From Bettongia penicillata ogilbyi (Eukaryota; Chordata; Mammalia; Diprotodontia; Potoroidae), in contig JAJHZJ010000496.1 of the NCBI GenBank assembly GCA_023548195.1, positions 8,210,144 through 8,274,143 of the forward strand: a stretch of DNA of 64,000 nucleotides, read 5' to 3'. The position numbers were made by a program, and so were the translations under genes. Below, one piece after another: positions 32,555 to 44,744 of this stretch (position 1 is the stretch's first letter; each line of letters opens with the position of its first letter). The notes beneath the pieces were generated by a model. It saw only the letters and a list, made by a program, of their open reading frames with translations, was not told where the DNA came from and searched no databases.

Positions 32555-32720
32555 CCTTTAGAATATGAGTCCCTTGAAAACAAGATTTGGCTTTTCTTTG
32601 TATCCTCAGGGTTTAGTATAGTGCCTGGCACACAGAAAGTACTAAATTAATGCTTATGGTCTTGTCATAGAGTATGCAGTTAGCAAGCACCTGTGGAATT
32701 GAATTGAATTGATCATTCAG
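32555..32720 (+). repeat. L2 LINE 3' end with TTGAA tail
   Basis: tagaatatgagtcccttgaa, tatagtgcctggcacacaga, ttgaattgaattgatc. Confidence 0.8.
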
Positions 32721-32789
32721 ATAGCACATACAAAAGAGCCTTTCTCCTTAGACATAGATGTTTTTTACTTCAGTGAGATAGCTTATTTA

Positions 32790-32925
32790 ACAGAGATTAA
32801 TAGTCTCATTTAGCCTTTCAATAACCTGGTGAAAGAGCTGTGCAAGGTCATTATTGCCCCATTGTACAGATGGAGAAATGAAAGTGGTTAGATATGGCAA
32901 GTTCTATGTGACATTACCTTTTAGT
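32790..32925 (-). repeat. MIR fragment (antisense)
   Basis: tttcaataacctggtgaaag, ccccattgtacagatggaga. Confidence 0.6.
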
Positions 32926-33754
32926 CAACAAAGGAATGCACAGCTCATTTTGCTCATTTTAGATATAGACTAAAATATGAGCTCAAAAAGAAATGAAGCA
33001 TATGAAACTCGTATGAAGTTAGTTTCAACCACTCAATATGAGTGGTGCCTTTCCAACTGGGATTGCAAAATTTATTAGAAAATGTTTGAATATTTCGAAA
33101 AAAGCTATTAAGATTTCCTTGTACATTTCACATCTCCTTTCCTAGAGTCACTTAATAATGGGGATATGTAATTATTTCTCTGTAATTCTTTAAGTCTGAG
33201 CCGTCTGGAGTCCAGGGCATAGTCTAGATGACATCTGGAAGTCTCTATCTTGTGATCATTTTAATCACCTCCCTCAGATAAGGGCTTCCAGTAACAGAAA
33301 TGAAAATCCCCTTAATTTTATGGAAATGTGGAAAAATGAGTTTACTTTATTATCAAACATAAAATTTCCAAGAAGTCAAATGTGAAAGTACGTCAGTTAG
33401 CATAGGAAATAAAGACCCAGAAATAGTGTGGTGGAGCATCAGTGAGGAGAGTTTCATGACTGAACTGAGGAAAGAATTTTAAAAATCAGAATCAGAATCA
33501 CATTGTAACTTATTTCTCTTTCAGTTTTAAAAATATAGTCCCCCTAGGCGGACCTGATTAAGCTTAAATATAATGATTTTTTTAAAGCCTAGAAAGATAA
33601 ACAAACCCCTTCTATCTCAGTCAATCTAAAGGCAGTAACAAAAGAAGAAAAAAACATATGTTTATTTAGACATCTCTGGACTTTGTTTTAAAGGAAACTA
33701 TATTAGAGACCCATCTCTTTCTAGGCTTATGTCCCTAAAATTGGTGGTGATACA
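32926..33754. other. no gene or repeat recognised
   Basis: AT-rich, unassigned. Confidence 0.4.
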
Positions 33755-34010
33755 GAAAATCTCAAACTTAGACTTAGAAGGGACCCTAGAAGTCATCTAG
33801 CCCAACCTTTTAGAAAATGGAGAAACTGAACCCCTAAAAGTTGAATTCTTTCCCAAGGTCAAACAGGCAGCAGCAGAGTCCAGATTCAAATCTGGGTTGT
33901 CCAAGTCATTTAATTGCTTCCAACTTCTTTTCTCATCTATAAAGGGGAATAACAGCACTTTATTTACAAGGTTAATGTATCAAATGAGATAGTTCAGTTA
34001 TACATTAAAT
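33755..34010. repeat. two MIR-type fragments
   Basis: An antisense piece (33755-33904: gaagggaccctagaagtcat, aaaatggagaaactgaaccc) is followed by a sense piece (33905-34010: tcatctataaaggggaataa). Confidence 0.6.
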
Positions 34011-34464
34011 ACATGATCACATAAAGGCAAGATAATATTTTATAGCTTCTTAATAAATAATTGAGAGACTGGAGAGTAGGTTGCTGGGCTGATTAGGAGA
34101 ACTTCTGAGAGCCATAGACATTTTCTCACCTCATTTACATTGCTTAAAAATGCCCACTGTTTGCTAAATTGTTTTGCTTTCCAGGATACAGATAATTCTA
34201 TTAAGAAAAGAAGCAAGCAAAATTTTAAAAAAAAAGAAAAGAAAAGAAAATTAGACATTCATGCAAGACGCAGCAAATTAATGGAAAGTGAGAAGACAAA
34301 TTCAAGTCTCAAGTCAGTCATATGATTTTATATATGACACTCAATCCCTCTATAGTTCTATTTAATCTATGAATTTGGGCCTAAAAAAACTTGGTTTATA
34401 ATCATGGAGTGATTTTAAAGATCAGATGAGATGAATGGAAATGTGCAAGGGAGGGCAACAGGGC
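34011..34464. other. no feature recognised
   Basis: Unassigned AT-rich sequence. Confidence 0.4.
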
Positions 34465-34630
34465 CAAACTAACCTCCAACATGAGATAGTGAAAAGATGG
34501 TTGTATTTGGAGTCAAAGGGCGAGACTTTGGAACTCATTGTCTCAGTTTCCTCATCTGTAAAAGTTAATTTGTTGCACTAAATGTTTCTGAAGCTCTTTT
34601 CAGTTCTTTCTTAATGACACTATGATGGAG
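34465..34630 (+). repeat. MIR-type SINE, L3/CR1-like tail
   Basis: gtatttggagtcaaagggcg, tctcagtttcctcatctgta, ttgcactaaatgtttctgaa. Confidence 0.6.
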
Positions 34631-35049
34631 GGGGTCTCCCCTCTGCCATACTTCTTTTGATTTAGTCATGGTATAATCCCAGAATGTAATCTTAAAGCAT
34701 TTGGGAGGTGGTAAATTAACTGCAAAGATGCAAAAATACTGTTCATTTTGGGGAGCATCAACATATATTTCAGATGGAATTAAAGGAAGAAAACGTAATG
34801 AGTGGGTAGGGCTTTAAATATTTAAACCCTAGGACAGAGTTGAAGAGCTTGGAGGCAAATGCCAGTAGAAGAAACCCCTTGGGAGAGGAGAAACGGGCTT
34901 ATCAGCCATGTAGTTTTGAATTAGAGTTTCTCAATCAGTAAGAGACACTATTCAGGGGAGGGCAGAGGTAAACACTCCAGAAAGACCCAAAAGAAGCTTC
35001 AACGAATGGGATCCCTGGCAGCAGAGAACAGAGTACAGAGAACAGGAGA
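34631..35049. other. no feature recognised
   Basis: Unassigned. Confidence 0.4.
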
Positions 35050-35160
35050 CTGGGAGCTCCTTGTCAGTAGGTATCGTCTTTCCTTGTACTTGTGTCCACA
35101 GCTCCTGGCACCATAGTGCTAATAAATGTTTGCTGGTTTATCAGTCAAATTGATTGAAAA
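35050..35160 (+). repeat. L2 LINE 3' end
   Basis: gggagctccttgtcagtagg, cagctcctggcaccatagtg, ctaataaatgtttgctgg. Confidence 0.75.
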
Positions 35161-35784
35161 TCTCGTCCAGAAGAGATGCTACACATGAGGGATACCACAT
35201 GAGGATTTCTGGGCACTTCAGTACCAGGAGCTGTGAACTATCTTTACCACAATGGTACCCTACATATATGTTTCACTACCATAGTATCCTAAGTTTGTGA
35301 CCACTCTTCCCACTGATGCTATGCATTACTGAGGAAGAATGTGCCCCAGGATTAGATAATAAATATTTCCTACCTATTGTTTTCACTATGCCATTTGAGC
35401 AAATGACTTTATTTTGAGCTAAATGTGGTTACTATCTGCTAAATGGGAAACACCCCAGTAGGGGAGTTTGAATTATAGCCCTAAAGGGTTATCCCTAGAA
35501 ACTAAGAGAAAAGGTCATCCCCAAGGGCTTCAACTCAGGAGTGTAAGTAAAAGTTATAGAAGTCGTTCAGAGATTAAAAATAGAGTAGGGTGACTAGAAT
35601 ACCATTATTAGGCACCTGAAAGACCTGTGTAGAAGATCATCTATATAAATCTAAAAAGCTTGTAAAAGGGAGATAATTTCAAAGAGAAAATGAATAGATA
35701 AAAGAAACATCAGTATTTCTCCCATATATACTTAGATTTGCTTGTTTTTTTTAAGGTAATTATTGACTATGAAATAGCTGGAAC
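35161..35784. other. no gene or repeat recognised
   Basis: Unassigned, repeat-poor. Confidence 0.4.
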
Positions 35785-35995
35785 ATGATGTAATCTAAAG
35801 AGCCCTGAGTTTGGGAGTCAGAAAATCAAGATTCAAATGTTATTTCTGCTACTTACTAGCTATCCAACAATAAGAAGCTCATGTATCCACTTTAGGCCTC
35901 CATTTCATCTACCTTCATTCATCTACAAAATGAAGGATATAGACCAGCTAATGTTTGTTTCTTTCCTTTTCCAAATCTTATGTTCCAGAATAAAA
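35785..35995 (+). repeat. MIR-type SINE, L3/CR1-like tail
   Basis: ctgagtttgggagtcagaaa, gctacttactagctatccaa, tcatctacaaaatgaaggat, agaccagctaatgttt. Confidence 0.65.
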
Positions 35996-36064
35996 CGTTA
36001 AAGTTTACGTTGTGAGTTCAATCAGTCATTTTATATTTGGTCTACACAACCCTAAGCATCTGAT

Positions 36065-36850
36065 AGGCTTACTTGCCATACTTAGCAACATTCTGGAATA
36101 TTTTGTTAAGGGATGGTTCTTAGAAGGAAAATAGATGCTCACTATGAGCCAGCATGGGTTAATCAAGTACATAGCATGCCAGACTAACCCCACTCACGTT
36201 TTTGATAGGGTTATCAGACCAAAATTTCTATGGCCTGAAAAGCAAAGAATATGACATAATCGTAATGTCCTTTTGGGTAGGTGAGAGTGAAATAGACTAG
36301 ATGATGTAATAGTTACAATGATTCGGAACCATCTGAGTGACCGGAATCAAGAATGGATCAACGTCAAAGAATGGGAGGATTTCCTAAGGGCACTCCATGG
36401 GTTCACATATGGTCCTGTTCTTTCAGTGATTTAAATGAAGACACAAATGTCATCTCTATCAAATTTCTGGAGGTGTCTAGGCCATATGAGGATTGGCTGA
36501 AGATTCAGCCCAAAGAAAAGAAGATTCAGCGAAGACACAATAGCTGTCTTTAGGTATTTAAAGGTCTATCATGTAGAAAAGGAATTGGACTTTTCAGGTT
36601 AAACCTATAAGACAATATTAGGTAGACAATGCAGACAAAGGTTAGGTTTGATGTAAGGAAGAAAGTCTAAATAATCAGAATGATTCCAAAGTGGAATAGA
36701 CCTCCCCAGGAGGTGGTGAGTTCACCATCACTGGAGATTTTCAAGAAGAAAATGGATGGCTTTATTAGTGATAATGAAAAGGATATTCTTAATCAGGGAA
36801 GGGCAATGATGGATGGCTTCCAAGGTCTTTTCTAAATATGAGACTCTATG
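36065..36850 (+). mobile_element. L3/CR1 LINE: RT fragment to 3' end
   Basis: ccagcatgggttaatcaagt, atgccagactaaccccactc, tttttgatagggttatcaga (RT region); ctgttctttcagtgatttaa (FSDL, near the LFxxFIND block); tagctgtctttaggtattta and aatagacctccccaggaggt (C-terminal/3'UTR); ccaaggtcttttctaaatat and actctatgaa (terminus). Internal deletions remove the catalytic FADD region. Confidence 0.8.
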
Positions 36851-36904
36851 AAATACAGAAGAAATTAAGTGAAGCATTCAATTCTCATACAGATCAAAAT
36901 GCAG

Positions 36905-37140
36905 GATTATAGCATCATAGATTTCCAGTTAGAATGGCCTTTATGGGTCAAGGATTGCAACCCCCTTATTTTGCAGATAAGGATATGGAGGCCCAAAGAG
37001 GTTATTGCCTTGCCCAAAGTCATACAATATTAAGGATTCAAACCCAGGACTTATGATTTCCAAATCCAGACTTCATTCAGCATTCAACACAAGTACTAAG
37101 CACTTACTGTGTTCTAGGTATGATGCGGAGTTCAGAAGTT
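36905..37140 (-). repeat. MIR-like fragment and L2 3' end (antisense)
   Basis: MIR-like part 36905-37080: ccagttagaatggcctttat, gcagataaggatatggaggc. L2 part 37085-37140: agtactaagcacttactgtg. Confidence 0.6.
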
Positions 37141-37534
37141 AGGCTGAAATAGTCTCAGATTAACATTGCATTCTGGGGCACACAAAACATGCCTTTCATG
37201 GCACTTGTCATTTGAGCATTCAAATAGGTTTTTAATGTGTGAAATCAAGCATTTGCAGCCAGAGAAAAAGCAAGCATGTTCCAAAGACATTTTTAAAATG
37301 TCAATATGCAGAAGTGCTTTTAAAAGTAAAAGCATAAAGAAAGTGTTTTTACTCTGAAATACTGAGACAGTGAAGGAAATTGGAGTCATTGGAATGTATT
37401 TTTGAATAGGAAAAGTTATTTGGAGGAGCATCATTCCAATGAAATAATTAAATGGAAAAACTGACCTTTGATTCAGCAGAAGATTTGTGATTAGACATGA
37501 GATGTAGACAATTACTGAGTTGGTTCTAAAAAAT
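37141..37534. other. no feature recognised
   Basis: The 100-codon minus frame at 37132-37434 resembles nothing that I know. Confidence 0.4.
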
Positions 37535-37795
37535 TTAGAGCAGTTTTCTTTGTGGTGGCAAAGAACTGGAAACTGAGGTAATGTCCAATAATCAGGGAAT
37601 AGTTGAAAAGTTGTGGTATATGATAGTGATGAAATACTATTGTACTACAAAAAATTATGAGCTTAATGATCTTAGAGAAAACATGAACATAGTTGTGTGA
37701 AATAATGAAGAGGGACATGAGCAGAACTGAGAGAATATATGTACAGTATCACCAAAATTATTTTAAGAACACCTCTGAGTGACTAAATCATTTTG
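37535..37795 (+). mobile_element. old L1 ORF2 end / 3'UTR fragment
   Basis: ttctttgtggtggcaaagaa, ctggaaactgaggtaatgtc, gttgtggtatatgatagtga, gaaatactattgtactacaa. Confidence 0.75.
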
Positions 37796-38160
37796 ACAAC
37801 TGGAGATGGTTCAGGATGTAATGGGAGACCCTGGCCATTTTAGGCTGAGGTCTTTTCAGATTAGCCCTCCCTCACTCAAATCAATATCAACTTCAAGTCA
37901 TGTCATTATCTCCCTGATGTCATGGTCCTGTTCAACAATGAAGGACAAACACAACCTGTGAGTAAATAGCAGCTCTTCTCCTCTCCAATTGTCCTGATAA
38001 ATATCTGACCTCTGGACCAAGATGGCTCTGGAGGAGAAAGTGAGGCTGGTGACCTTGCACAGCCCTCCCTCACTCAAAACAAAGTCAAGTGCAAGTCATG
38101 TCATCATCTCCCTGATGTCATGGTCCCCTTCGAGAATGAAGGACAAACACGACACCCTCG
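37796..38160 (+). repeat. two RTE/MAR1-type 3' tails in tandem
   Basis: Tail 1 at 37796-37965 (ccctccctcactcaaatcaa, gtcatgtcattatctccctg). Tail 2 at 37990-38155 (ggaccaagatggctctggag, gcaagtcatgtcatcatctc, gagaatgaaggacaaacacg). Tail 2 is the reverse complement of the tail of the MAR1-type SINEs at 17.7 and 58.0 kb. Confidence 0.75.
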
Positions 38161-38204
38161 TAAGTCAATACAACATTCAAAGTGAAGTCTTATGAGAATG
38201 GAGT

Positions 38205-39700
38205 ATGATGGCACTTTCCCCTCCTCATTTCAGAGAAACACTTAAGGCAGCCCCAGATCACTTTTTGGTTGCCATATCATACCATTGACATTGAGCTCAG
38301 TGTGTCCACCCTCAATCCACCCAAACCCCCAGATGGTTTTCAGATAAACTGCTCTCTCAGCATCTTTTGCTTGTGAAGTCAGTTCTTTGAACCCAACTTT
38401 AAAATGTTCTGGATATCTCTATTAAAATTCATCTCATTCGATTCAGTCCAATGTCCAAGCCTTTAAACTTCTTTTCGGATCCTGATCCTGTCATCTTGTG
38501 TGTTAGCTTTGTAACATCTGCAAAATTGTTAAGGATATCTGCTATGCCTTTGTAAAAGTCATTGATAAAATTCAGAGCTAAGCACAATTGCCTGGGATGC
38601 TGGACCACAGAACTCCTTCCAATCAAATCATTAATGACTCCTATTTTGTCCGACCATTCAGTGAGTTACAAACTCAACTAATTGTACCTATTATCTAGCC
38701 CACATCTTTCCATCATTTCTACAAGAACAGGACAAAATATTTTATCAAGTGCTATGTTAATATTGGGTAAACTATAGCTATGGAATCATTATTTTGCAGT
38801 TTAAAAGTCCTATATTAAAAAGCAATTATATTAGACTCTCTTGAATTGTCAGTTTGCGATCATGATCCCCTTTTCTAGATTTTCAGAGCATCTTTTAACG
38901 ATCCATTCTAGAGTAGATCTAGGACTTAAAATCAAGTTCATCAATGATTAGTCCTCAGTTCAGATTCATTGTTGGGACAAAATGGGGCATGTATGAACCA
39001 CTGAAAAAGAAGTTTTACTTTGCTCAAACATAACAAGGATATCCCACAATGATACAATGGCATTTAGTGTCTCTAAATTCATCCCCTCCAGTCTCTATAT
39101 GGAAACAGCCTGGTTAATATGTCATCAAGGAATGGTGATTCATGGTCTCAGGCACCCTCCAAGTATGAGAGGTCCCACTATACCTGGAGGAAACATTTTA
39201 TGCCCCCAGACAAGTGCGCTGCATCTAAGAAACTAGGGCAAATCAGGTTGGATAAGGGGAGGAAGTCAGGGAAACCATGTCAGGAGAGTGTTGATTGTAT
39301 CACACTGGTCTATAGCTTACAGTTTCCATTTTCTTCTGTTTTTGTGAAATCCAGGTCAACATCTGCCTTCCTTTAGTCCTGCAGTACTGTCCTATTTCCC
39401 ATGATCTTTCAAATATCACTGAATGCACTTGTTGACCATCACATCCACCATCTCTTTCAGTATGCCTGCATGCACTCTCTGGGGCAAGTAACAAGAATTC
39501 ACCAAAGACTGTCAAGTATTCTCTTAGTTGCCCCTTACTTATATAATGTAACCTCTCTCAACCAGTCATTTTTGCCTTCTTGGCAGAGAAAGAACCAAAA
39601 TAATAATAGAGCAGTTCTGCTTTCTCTGTCATTGGGTATCACCATCTCATCTACTACAGAGAATAGGCACTATGCCTTCTTTAATCCTCTTTTCTCCAAC
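38205..39700 (-). mobile_element. L3/CR1 LINE, RT and C-terminal region
   Basis: Antisense landmarks: cccagatggttttcagataa (38325), gtaaaagtcattgataaaat (38552; RT IND block), cccacatctttccatcattt (38698), aacgatccattctagagtag (38897), ttcaaatatcactgaatgca (39407), ctttctctgtcattgggtat (39628). A stretch near 38980-39290 does not align and may be an insertion. Frames are destroyed. Confidence 0.75.
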
Positions 39701-39829
39701 AAAGTTAAAAAATATCTCATAGCACATGGTTGCCCTAGGCTTTCCACACCAGCCTCAGCTCACTGTGAACTTTAGTGGGTCTTACATTATTCTCAAATTA
39801 TTATACCCCTTTTTGTTTTTGTTTTTTTT

Positions 39830-39978
39830 GAGGGGGGAAGTCAAGGCAATTGGGGGCAAGTGACTTGCCCAAGACCACACAGCTAGTAAGTGTCAAGTGT
39901 GTGAGTCCACATTTGAACTCAGGTCCTCCTGTTTCCAGGGATGGTGGTCTATTCACTGTGCCACCTAACTGTCCCTGT
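39830..39978 (-). repeat. tRNA-derived marsupial SINE
   Basis: ggcaagtgacttgcccaaga, cacacagctagtaagtgtca, gaactcaggtcctcctgttt, ctattcactgtgccacctaa. Confidence 0.85.
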
Positions 39979-40049
39979 TATACTCCTCACAGTATTTATT
40001 TCTTGTAACCTGCCCTCACCTCCTTTTATGCAAATAACTAAGAGGTCAC

Positions 40050-40295
40050 TTATAATTAGTAGAAAGGAACAATTATCAAGAGCCTACCATGTGCCAAGGA
40101 CTGTGCTAAGAGTTGTACAAATATCACTTCGTTGTTTCCTCACAACAACCTTGGGAGGTAGGTGCTATGATTATCTGCATTTTACATCTGAGAAAACCGA
40201 GAGAGACAGAGGTTGAATGATATGCTCAGGGTCACCCAGTAAATATATGAGGTCATATTTGAACTCAGATCCTCCTGACCACATGCACAGTGCTT
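40050..40295 (-). repeat. Ther1/MIR SINE
   Basis: gagcctaccatgtgccaagg, ctcacaacaaccttgggagg, gagagagacagaggttgaat, gaactcagatcctcctgacc. Confidence 0.85.
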
Positions 40296-40349
40296 GTAAG
40301 GATCAAATGAGATACATTTGTAAAGTCCTTAGTACAGGGCCAGGAACGT

Positions 40350-40590
40350 ATTTGTTGTTGAGTCATTTCAACTGACTGAATCCCAGTCATTTTGGGGTTT
40401 TCTTGGCAAAGACACTGCTATGGTTTGCCATTTTCTCTCCAGCTCGTTTTACAGGTGAGGAAATTGAGGCAAATAGGGTTAAATGGCTTTCCCAGAGTCA
40501 CACAGCTAGGAAGTGTCTGAGCCAGATTTGGACTCAGAAAGATGAATCTTCTTGATTCCACGTCCAGCGCTCCAACACCAACAACTCATT
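40350..40590 (-). repeat. tRNA/CORE-type marsupial SINE
   Basis: tgttgttgagtcatttcaac, ggggttttcttggcaaagac, gtggaagtgtctgagccaga-like box, then cacgtccagcgctcc. Confidence 0.85.
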
Positions 40591-40679
40591 CCCCTACGTA
40601 TCATTTAGACTTATTTTTCTTGATAACTGTTTTTGATCATTCTTATTTCTGAATATAAAACCTTGTACTTTCTTCCTAT

Positions 40680-41100
40680 TCCAACTAGTTAAACATAAAA
40701 TAATTAGAAGAAAAAGAAAAAAAAAGAAAATTTAGCAAAACCAACCAATTCGTCAACCACTTCCAAGAGCGTGTACAATAAATAGTGTTCACACTTACAA
40801 TCGATTACTTCTGTAAAGGGGGGAGCGAGAGGCAGTTTTCTTAACTTTCTTCCAGATCAAGATTGTTCTCTCTAATTGGTTCATTCTTGATCTTTACGTT
40901 CCCATTGTTATGGTCACTATGGAGATTGTTTTCCCAGCTCTGATTACTTTATTCTGCATCAATTCATACAAGTTTTCCTGTGCTTCTCTTGATTCTTCAT
41001 ATTCACCATAGTCTCTGATGTGCCACAGTTTGTTTAAATTCCCCAATCAGGGGGCACTTAGCTTCAATTTTAGTGACTTGCTGCCATGAAATTATAGTTA
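40680..41100 (-). mobile_element. old L1 3' part (antisense)
   Basis: ctgcatcaattcatacaagt, atgtgccacagtttgtttaa, attccccaatcaggggg correspond to the ORF2 end / 3'UTR of L1 read on the minus strand. Confidence 0.6.
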
Positions 41101-41194
41101 TGGATAAATGAAGGGGACAGGAGGATATGGGGCCTCCTTTCTATCTTTGACATTTTGGGGATATGTACCTAGCAGTGGGAGCTTAGAGTAGGGA

Positions 41195-41305
41195 TATAGA
41201 TATGTGTGTGTGTATGTGTATGTACGTACATATGTATGTATATATGTATGTATGTATATGTGCATGTGTATATGTGTATATGTATGTGTATTTATGTACG
41301 TATTA
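41195..41305. repeat. (TG)n/(TATG)n microsatellite
   Basis: tgtgtgtgtgtatgtgtatg then TATG and GTAC steps. Confidence 0.9.
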
Positions 41306-41364
41306 AAGTTATTTTAAATCTAAGTTGGTGAGCAGGCCCTCTATGTGTCTACATCATCTTCTCA

Positions 41365-41560
41365 GACTGCTCCCATTTTCCCACTTTTCTAGATGTCCAA
41401 TAAGTTTCTTTTAAATTATCCTTTCTAAAACTTCTCTGGGAATTAAATCAACCTTACTGGTATTTAATTCATCAGACTTGTTTCTCTTTGTGTCTTTTTA
41501 TGTTCAGTTTTTTTCCAAATAATAAATATTCATTTTTCTCTTTCTTGCCTGCCCCCAAAG
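41365..41560 (-). repeat. L3/CR1 LINE fragment
   Basis: tccaataagtttcttttaaa, aaaacttctctgggaattaa, ttactggtatttaattcatc resemble the L3 stretch at 26.35 kb. Confidence 0.4.
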
Positions 41561-43349
41561 AAAGTAGCAAAGACTTCACATAGTCAAACAAAGTAATTAA
41601 TATGCTGGACATATCTAAAAATGTGTGCCTCCTTCTGCGTCATGGATCCATCGCCTTTCTCCTTGTGTCCTCAGATTTCATTCATGAGAATTTCTCACGC
41701 CACCTGGGCTGTCTTCACCTTAGTACTGTAGTCCATGACATTGTCTCTCTCCTTTCTCTGTATCTGGGAATCTTATGCCTCTCTGCCCAGCACTTACTGT
41801 CTGTCTTGTTATATTGTGCCAACTCTTGAGCAAGCCCAGGAAACAATCCAGCTGACTGCCTATTCACTTCTGAAAAATCTCCAGGAAACATGTTTTAACA
41901 ATTTCCTCTCAACATCTGTTTTTGTGTTTAATAACCCTTATAATTCAGAAGTTTTTCCTAAGTTAAAGCTCCCTGGTTGTATGCTAATATCAGGCTTAGC
42001 ACCATAGGTTGCAGGAGGCCTGGTATGGAGCCAGAGTAGAGTAGGGTGCCCTTGGGCAAGATGGAGATAGCAAGCTAGATGGCATGAGCAGAATCATATA
42101 GGATATGTATTTTTTAGATTTTTCTAAGGTTTCCTATTCCCTGTCATTCTATGGGCATTCCTAAAAGGGTCTGAAGGGGGTGGCTGCTAGGGGGATGGGT
42201 GGGGAGCTAGAGAATCTGTTAGGTGTGTCTATAGTAGACAGCAGGTATGAAATCAAACTGGTGCCTAGCCAGGGAAATAGTAAACAAGATGGGGTGGAAA
42301 CAGTCTCTAGATCCAAAGGGAATTAAAAGGGAAAAAAGAAGGGCAGCCCAGAACAAAAAGAGATGCTAATGATACCTTGCCCTGCTCATAATGGGAGGCT
42401 AGAAGGGGTTCTCACCCCTTCAGAGCCTGAACTTAATGAAAGAACATCAAGAGAAGATAGTACATATTCTTCAGGGTAGAAGAGGGGAGGTGGAGGGAGA
42501 GACCAAGGAAACTGAAATTCGTTTTCTAACTTGTTTCTCAGCCTGTTGAAGGTTCTCAGCTGAGTCATACCTTGCTCCTTATTCCGACTTCTGTCATATT
42601 GACACAGCCTTTTCCACCAAGGGAACTAAATTTTGATGCCTCTGTTTTTGAACCTTTGGTTAAATGAATCACTCATCACAAGTTAAAAGTAGCAAATATT
42701 AAGGCATATGTGTAAGAGTTTCTGAGAAGATCATAAGTATCTTACTCCCCTCCCAAAAGAAAGCCTAACTTCGTAGAATTCAGTTAGAAAGGGCAAACAA
42801 AATTAAAAACCAAAGAAAGTTAAGAAAATATATCATTGAGTGCCCTTCCATTTGCTGGTAATAACAGTAACTATTCCTTTACTTGCAGAGAAACTGCTTC
42901 CCCAGAGCCGTAAAGCTATGTGCTAGGGAACAAAAGGATACCTGTCTAGTAATGTCTAGCTGCTTTTAAATAAAGTTGGCCCAGTTCGTTTGAAAATAGA
43001 CTTTCTAGCTCACACCTGGGAGAGCTGATTGAAGAGCCTCCAACTGAGGCAAGAAACCAAGGATCTGCTTTGTCAGCTCTCATCCCATATAATTCTTTAG
43101 GAATTCTCTGTGACTTTCACTGCATCCCTTCATACATACCCCAAAGCTATACATTTTTAAAGGAAAATCACAGGCATAAAAGGGGGAACCTCTATTCCAG
43201 TCTCTCCACACTACATCTATTATTTGATATTATTGTTTCAAAATAACATTTCTGTCCACAGGTAATAAAAATGAAATTGTTCATTTCCTGCCTCTGGCCT
43301 CCATCACATTTATTGTCTATAGTGCATTTCAATCTAAAACTTCAGCTGA
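41561..43349. other. 1.8 kb without firm feature
   Basis: The 90-codon frame at 41735-42007 and the 60-codon minus frame at 42386-42568 have no recognisable domain. 41880-42000 may be a diverged L3/CR1 piece (cagaagtttttcctaagtta). The rest, including the G-rich part at 42170-42230, is unassigned. Confidence 0.35.
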
Positions 43350-43625
43350 AAAACATTGACTAAATACCTTCTCTATGCAAGGCACTATAGCAGGCTCTGA
43401 AGATACAAAGGCAAAAAGGAAATAACCCTTACCCTCAAGGAACTTACACTCTACTGAAAAGATACCACATGTGCACATATAAAAGTATATACTAGTATTA
43501 AGTATGTGTAGGTAGATGTAAAAAGTACATATACATTTAATCATAGCTCCTTATCCCCAATATTTACCTTGCATAGGATCTAGTACATAGTAATTTAATA
43601 AAAGCTTGTTAGCTGACTAACCATT
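43350..43625. repeat. L2 LINE ends: antisense then sense
   Basis: 43350-43490 antisense (ataccttctctatgcaaggc, ttaccctcaaggaacttaca). 43545-43625 sense (ggatctagtacatagtaatt, taataaaagcttgttagctg). Confidence 0.7.
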
Positions 43626-44194
43626 TGACCTTGTTCTGTGATCATTTCATATGATCACATTTTCTTCCCCCAAAGACATAGTTACCAACATGAAGGCAAA
43701 GTTCATGTTATCTGCTCAACTTTTAGTAATTGTTGAGAAATATCTAAAAGCAGGAAAATGAGAATGATGAGAAAAGGTTTTAAAAAATTTAGACTGTTTT
43801 TGTCAAGTTTTTAAGTGTCCACAGTTATAGAACATAAAATCAGATGGCAGTAATTCAGTCACACAAAAATCATGCCTTACAACAAATATTTTTGGAGTAA
43901 GTTATGGATTATGAGATATTACAGTGCATTGTCAATGGAGAAATTCCTTCTTTGGAACTACAAGAGAAGATTCTCCTTTCTACAAGGAGAATTAGCTGTC
44001 AAACTTTATGATTTTCTGAGGTTCCTTTAAGCTTCAGTATTCCATGGATTAAAATAAATCATGTACAGTCAGGAAAAATCAACTCTATGCCTGGGGCACT
44101 TGGTCATAGCTTTAGTACTGGAGGTCCCTAGCTCAATGCCTTCATTTTATTTTGTTTGTTTATCACGTTTTGTTTCGTGAGAGCAGTCAGAATT
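43626..44194. other. no feature recognised
   Basis: Unassigned AT-rich sequence. Confidence 0.4.
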
Positions 44195-44410
44195 ACTGCA
44201 CGGAGAGCTGGCCTTACAATCAAGAAGATATGGGTTCAAGTGCTACCTCTGACTCATACTGGCTGTGTGACCCTAAGCAAGTCCATAGTGTTTCCATCTT
44301 ATTCTCTCAAGCTAGAAGTTACTGAGTGCTAATCTTTGTTATTAGAGGAAGTTTCCTCTCCAGCAGCTTTCAACACCAAAGAAATCACAGGTTCAGTCAA
44401 AAAGAGTTTG
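44195..44410 (+). repeat. marsupial SINE (Ther2/MIR3-like tail)
   Basis: gatatgggttcaagtgctac, ggctgtgtgaccctaagcaa, tagaggaagtttcctctcca, aaagaaatcacaggttcagt. Confidence 0.7.
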
Positions 44411-44554
44411 ATAATAGACACTGATGCCTTTTATTTCTAGATCACATTCTAGCCACTCATTGCTAATGAGATTGCCTTCAATTTACTGGGTGTATAACTT
44501 GCACGTACATATTTGTATATATGTATAGCATGCATCTACATTGTTTGCAAGTTG

Positions 44555-44665
44555 TCCCACTCATTGAAATGAGCTTCTTGAGAGCAGGAACTAGGTTTTT
44601 CGTTTTGGTTTGGCTTTTTTTTGCCTTTCTTGGTATCCCCAGGGTAAAACATTCAGTGTGTCTTT
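44555..44665 (+). repeat. L2 LINE 3' end
   Basis: gagcttcttgagagcaggaa, tttcttggtatccccagggt. Confidence 0.7.
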
Positions 44666-44744
44666 TTAAAATGACTGTTGCCCAACTGATATACATTTTT
44701 AATTTTCCTTCTTAGTCTTCCTTTATTTTAAGAAAGAGAAGAAA

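Noticed and set aside
37132..37434. 100-codon minus frame as a gene
   Set aside because: No recognisable domain or splice context, and an AT-rich composition typical of chance frames.
38020..38045. CAAGATGGC as an L1 5' end
   Set aside because: It sits inside an RTE/MAR1 tail (ggaccaagatggctctggag); the rest of an L1 5'UTR is absent.
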